A DNA stretch of 64,000 nucleotides, from assembly GCF_029227915.1 (NCBI RefSeq), contig NC_079887.1:9486001-9550000 (forward strand), read 5' to 3'. Positions 59,701 to 64,000 of this stretch are shown here, piece after piece. The position numbers and the translations under genes are program-made. Position 1 is the first letter of the stretch. Every line of letters begins with the position of its first letter. The DNA comes from Hydractinia symbiolongicarpus (taxonomy: Eukaryota > Cnidaria > Hydrozoa > Anthoathecata > Hydractiniidae). Below the pieces are notes generated by a model. That model made no database searches and was not told the origin of the DNA. It was given only the letters and a program-made list of their open reading frames with translations.

Positions 59701-60095
59701 CAGTTAACTCCCGGTAACTCGGACCTTGGACGAACTGAGGAAAATAGTTCTACTTAACGAATGTCCAAGTTCAACTAAGCTCTCGTTAAGTCGAATTTAG
59801 TCTAAAATGAGATTATAGTTCGAGTTACAGCGATTTTCTCAAGAGGTGGAGGAACAGTTCTTGGGAAAAAAACTCGTCCCCATGATCTTGTGCCCCTGAG
59901 CAGGCAAAATGCCCTGGGAACGTGGTTTCAGGAAAAGGCGCATGCTTGGCGATGATAAAAGCATGCAAGTCCCTTGTAAATTGAGTTTTCCTTGACAATG
60001 GCTAAAAATGTTTTAACGAAAGTTTAATTGGCTTAAGAAAATGGTTCCAGATAATGAAAGTTCGAGTTACCCGGTTTTCGATTTACTGGGAGTTG
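59701..60095. mobile_element. pogo/Tigger-like MITE with a nested insertion
   Basis: The ends CAGTTAACTCCCGGTAACTC and GAGTTACCCGG ... TACTGGGAGTTG are inverted repeats flanked by TA dinucleotides (59699-59700, 60096-60097), as for Tc1/mariner/pogo elements. The inner text (AACTAAGCTCTCGTTAAGTC) repeats the terminal theme. A copy of the AACTCGTCCCC...GGGAACGTGGTT family (59871-59927) is nested inside and is therefore younger. Confidence 0.65.
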
Positions 60096-61144
60096 TACGT
60101 TCAATTTGCCAGTACAGGTAATTAATCGAGGTTTCTTCTTTTACATTCTCGTCCCCAGAGCTCTTTGAGATAAACAATAAAAAACTCGCCTCGCCCCTTC
60201 CAAAAGCTAATTCAACGAATTAGCACCTTTTTTAAAGGGGCAATCGTTTGAATAAGCGCGCACATTTGAGTAAATATTGCGATATTCATAAGACACGAGT
60301 TTATCGTTATCGTCTCTATATATTCTAACATCAAATATTCTGTACAAGTAAAGTATAGGCAATGATCTCCACCGTAGATCTCCATCGTAGATGTTCTGTA
60401 TGTCGTAACAAATATGATAAGTGTCTCACCTCAAATTTCGTTCTCAGTGCCTTAACAAGGTAAAAACCATTGGTTAATTTTTTTATTAAATTTGTTTCCC
60501 TACTCTAAAGGTCTGAATATTATGTATACACAAAAGTAAAACTTTAGATTTTTTTTCGGCACACAATTTGCGTATAAAGCTAACGCCTTTTGATTGATCT
60601 TGAATCAGTAACCATTTGCTGAAATTCTAACATGTGTGAATTTTTTTGTAGAAAATGCTTGCAATTATAGTATGATGCACGAATTTGGTAGAATTCCACA
60701 ATTTGAAAGCAACTAATCGTTCGTGTATCATCTGCTTCATCGGATGTTTATATGCACACGGGTTGGCTCAACAAACCAGAGGTTGTATTTTTTTTCGTGT
60801 TTACATGTGGGCTTATAAACAGAACAATGAAAACAAATGAATATTATAACAAAAGAAACTGACTTAAAGCGCATAAAACCCGTCTATTCAAAGCGGGCAG
60901 ACTCGGTAAAAGAAAGACTATCCCGTACTGCAGGCTAATTCAATCGCTGGCTTGTTTATAAGATCTTCGCTAGTAGAGCTAGCTGTTCAAGCAGATATGT
61001 TTTCTAAGCATCATACACTGAGAACGAATTGGATCAATTACTTGCATCTTTTTTCATTCAGAAAGCTAGTTACACAAAATGGTTTTGTCAAATGCACCAG
61101 CGACAATGGTATACGTAAAAAGGTTTTTTTGAATAAAAGATAAA

Positions 61145-62262
61145 ATGATACAAAAATTATATACACGTATTCTTATAACCTGGACATGGATGTATTGTTC
61201 ATTAACAGCCATTATAAAGGATCCATCGACTTGTGTTACGTATCCATGTTTAATATTTCAAGACGAGTTTAATACTTTTGATCATTCGGTATGGCAGCAC
61301 ATTAACTCGGCTGCAGCTACGGGAAATCACGAGTTCCAATTTTACACCAATAATCGATCGAATAGTTTTGTTAGAGACGGTAAATTATTTCTGAAGCCGA
61401 CATTAACAAACAATACATACGACGACGACTTTCTGACGTCGGGTACGTTGGATTTATGGGGAACGTTCACGGAAAATTATTGCACGTCAAACCGAGATAA
61501 TGACGGATGTTACAGGAAAGGCTCGGCGGAATCCATCATTAATCCTATTCAATCAGCTGCTGTCAGAACAGAAAAAAGTTTTTCTTTTAAATATGGCAGA
61601 ATGGAAGTCAGAGCAAAATGCCCTCGTGGAGATTGGATATGGCCAGCGGTGTGGCTAATGCCAAAATATTTGGCCGGCTTCTGGCGAAATAGACCTGTTG
61701 GAATCAAGAGGAAACGACGTATTAACAAGTCAGACCGATGAAGATATAACACCAGCGGGGAATCAAATGGTATCACAATCTTTACATTGGGGTCCGTACG
61801 TATCTCAAAACGGTCAACCAAAAACCATGGGCCGTAAGATTTTGAAATCTGGTTCTTTTGCTGAAGACTATCACACGTTCACATTAGACTGGACCTCTGA
61901 AAGTTTATCATTATCGATTGATAAAGAAGAAACTTTATATGTTACAATGACCAACAAAAGCTTCTGGGAGTTGGGTGGTTTCTCAGAACGTCTAAAAGAC
62001 ATTGCCAACCCTTGGTCATCTGGCAGTAACTTGGTTCCGTTTGATCAAAGATTTTACATTATTTTGAATGTGGCTGTAGGGGGTACTAACCGTTACTTTC
62101 ATGAAAACTATATACCTAAAATACCATGGGATAATAACAGTCCTGGTGGGGCAAGCAAGAAAAGACTTTTGGAACGCACGTAGGGAATGGCTACCGTCTT
62201 AGAAAGGTGACGATACGGCTTTTAAAATAGATTACGTTAAAGTATGGAAGTTAGAAAATTAG
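61145..62262 (+). pseudogene. broken tandem copy of the GH16 glucanase gene
   Basis: Closely matches 54523-55653 from about 60 bp before the ATG (shared TTTTGTCA..TGCACCAGC) to the final LEN-stop. The copy begins MIQKLYTRILITWTWMYC. A 14-bp deletion near 61670 removes the codons before the GEIDLLE motif and shifts the frame. A 1-bp insertion in the GGTGGGG run at about 62147 shifts it again, and a TAG replaces the Trp codon in the LPSWKG equivalent near 62200. Silent and conservative changes elsewhere suggest it was functional for some time after duplication. Confidence 0.9.
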
Positions 62263-62652
62263 TACATTTTCAATACAGAAAAAAGGGACAGACCTCGTGA
62301 TTCATCAAGGCCATTTATATTCTCTCATTACCTTGCTAAAGCCTGCTTTGGTTTATCGCATTGCTTATAATGGAGCGTCTAGAATCAGCTTTAAAATCGC
62401 GCCGCGTGTCGACCACTTTTAAAAAAGTATAAATTTTGTTCTAAAATACCAGAATAATATAGTGAAAGGAAATTAGTGCATTAAGGAATATTAAAAATCA
62501 AGCTTTATTTAATTGAGAGTATTTATTGCGTGTATTACCATTACATATTAAGCTTAACTTCTTGTTATAAGTGTCTGGGTCTTGAGGTTGTCGTTTTCCT
62601 CCACCCAGATCTTTTCGTGGAGGCCACGTCTTTCGGCATTATGTTTTATATA

Positions 62653-63079
62653 CCTTATCAGGGAAAAAAAGTCAGGGAAAAGTGACTAAAATTTTTGCAA
62701 GTGACTTAATTTTCCCCCGACCAAAATCTCCCCGACAATTTTTTTCCTGACTAACACTTTTACCTTTTTTATACCCGACTAAGAATTTACATTGATTTTT
62801 TTTTCTATCCTAAACTTTTTATATCATTGTTACCACCTTAATAAATTGCAGGAAGAATACAAAAAAAGATCGGGGACATAAAAAACATATTGGAAACAAA
62901 GAAACAAACATATTGGAAACAAAGAAACATACATAGATAAATAAATAAGAAATTAATTCAAATAACCTTGTGAGGTCATGTACAGGAATATCAAAGTCGG
63001 GGGAAAAGGGACTTATTTTTCGAAAGTGACTTAATTTTTCCCCGACAAAATTTTCCCCTGATTTTTTTCCCCGATAAGA
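62653..63079. mobile_element. MITE with CTTATCRGGGAAAAAAA ends
   Basis: The left end CTTATCAGGGAAAAAAAGTC matches the reverse complement of the right end. Inner sub-terminal blocks GTGACTTAATTTTCCCCCGA (62701) and GTGACTTAATTTTTCCCCGA (63025) are direct copies, while CCCGAC/GTCGGG recur inverted. The centre is non-coding. Superfamily unknown. Confidence 0.6.
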
Positions 63080-64000
63080 TATATGCTAGTTCTCGAAGCA
63101 GGCAACACCGTTCTTGTGAGAACTGTTAAATTATAACATTTTAATTTACCGGGACTTTATATACGGTATTATCAGCTTGTCGTTACGTTATGAGAACTAG
63201 ATAACATTAGCGCTAACATTGCGACTAATCGCTTCATTAAAGGGTACGAGGTCAAGGGTTTAGTGGTAACGAAAAGAACTTCTATGTTGCAGATAACACA
63301 GCGCGTCATGGTACATATAGCACGAAACCTCATTCCCATGGCTTTGTCTTTCAATGATGGACGCTCAAGGGGTGGATACATACCACGTTAAATACGTAAA
63401 ATGACAAAGGTAAATTATCTACCTGTATAACGCGATGATGTCAATTGAAATGGGTCCAGTAACGCGTAAAGTTCTTTTTATGTAAACAATGTGCGCCGAC
63501 GAGCGGAAGCTAAGATAAGATAAGGGACGAACGGCTCAGGGTGCGGCAGAGCCACATCTGTACGTTGTATCCATCTTAATTTGCATGCTGGGAGATTATT
63601 TTGACGAATGTAGTCTGTGGTTCTGTTAACCGATAGCGTCTCTCACGGTGTTCAAAGTCATACAAATTTATAGAGTTGATCAAACCTGCAACATAGTGAC
63701 ACAAATAGTCTGTGTGGTACGATACTTGTGACATAAATGGTCTGCGTGGCACGATACTTGAGTGAAAAAAGCGTAGCTGCATCGCTTATTGACAAACTTA
63801 AATGTTAAAGTTAATTTCGTGACGATCACAGGCACAGTTCCTGGCTGTTATGACGTTACACAGAACTGTTTATATTATGTTTTGACGCAACACTGCAGTA
63901 CATAGATGCCAAATCCGTTCAAGTAAGAGAATGGATGGATAGCGGATATAACTACTTCAGTATTTCTTTGGCATCTCTAATTAATAATAATAATAATAAT
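63080..64000. other. no gene seen to the window end
   Basis: It contains a half-copy of the AACCTCATTCCCATGG motif near 63328, a short direct repeat (ACGATACTTG with TGGTCTG-type text, 63720-63761) and a (TAA)n microsatellite at 63982-64000. Any gene here would need exons outside the window. Confidence 0.5.

Overview
This 64 kb window is AT-rich animal genomic DNA, most likely from a cnidarian and plausibly a hydrozoan. The genes have GT-AG introns, several with matching phase-1 boundaries, or are single-exon. There are no operons or Shine-Dalgarno-led ORFs. The cnidarian assignment rests on a secreted ShK/Kazal mosaic protein, a TRAF/MATH protein, a PAN-domain secreted protein, animal-type GH16 laminarinase-like genes, tRNA-like SINE heads and a high density of transposon relics. 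No species is claimed.

Layout. 0.9-7.1 kb: a short inverted-repeat element, then a three-exon gene for a coiled-coil plus MATH (TRAF-like) protein. Its first intron holds a decayed, opposite-strand, transposon-like coding relic. 7.6-9.1 kb: an intronless MATE-like multidrug/organic-cation transporter. 9.8-13.5 kb: a patch of repeats with a hairpin element, a SINE-like sequence, a broken reverse-transcriptase/GIY-YIG element and a tRNA-like sequence. 13.9-14.6 kb: a secreted PAN plus ricin-B-like protein with a TATA promoter.

17.1-30.3 kb: the most striking structure. A roughly 13.2 kb element is bounded by long inverted arms, each made of a near-unique terminal segment of about 140 bp followed by a tandem array of about 88-89 bp units (about 25 units on the left, about 17 on the right). 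Between the arms lies a frameshifted relic of a KDZ (Kyakuja-Dileera-Zisupton) type transposase and three further decayed minisatellites. A separate minisatellite of about 121 bp abuts its right end.

31-47 kb is gene-poor, with short MITE-like repeats and one orphan signal-peptide exon that has its own TATA box. 47.3-52.1 kb: an eight-exon secreted mosaic gene (signal peptide, ShK, ShK, follistatin/Kazal, ShK, papilin-type Cys module, ShK, basic tail) in which every intron is phase 1. 54.5-62.3 kb: a GH16 beta-1,3-glucanase-like gene with an intact GEIDxxE site, and a downstream tandem copy broken by a 14-bp deletion through the active-site region, a 1-bp insertion and a nonsense codon. A tentative three-exon minus-strand gene and several MITEs lie between them.

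The genes do not form a pathway. Several encode secreted proteins (PAN/ricin-like, ShK mosaic, GH16) that could act in mucus, extracellular matrix, digestion or innate defence, but that link is inference.
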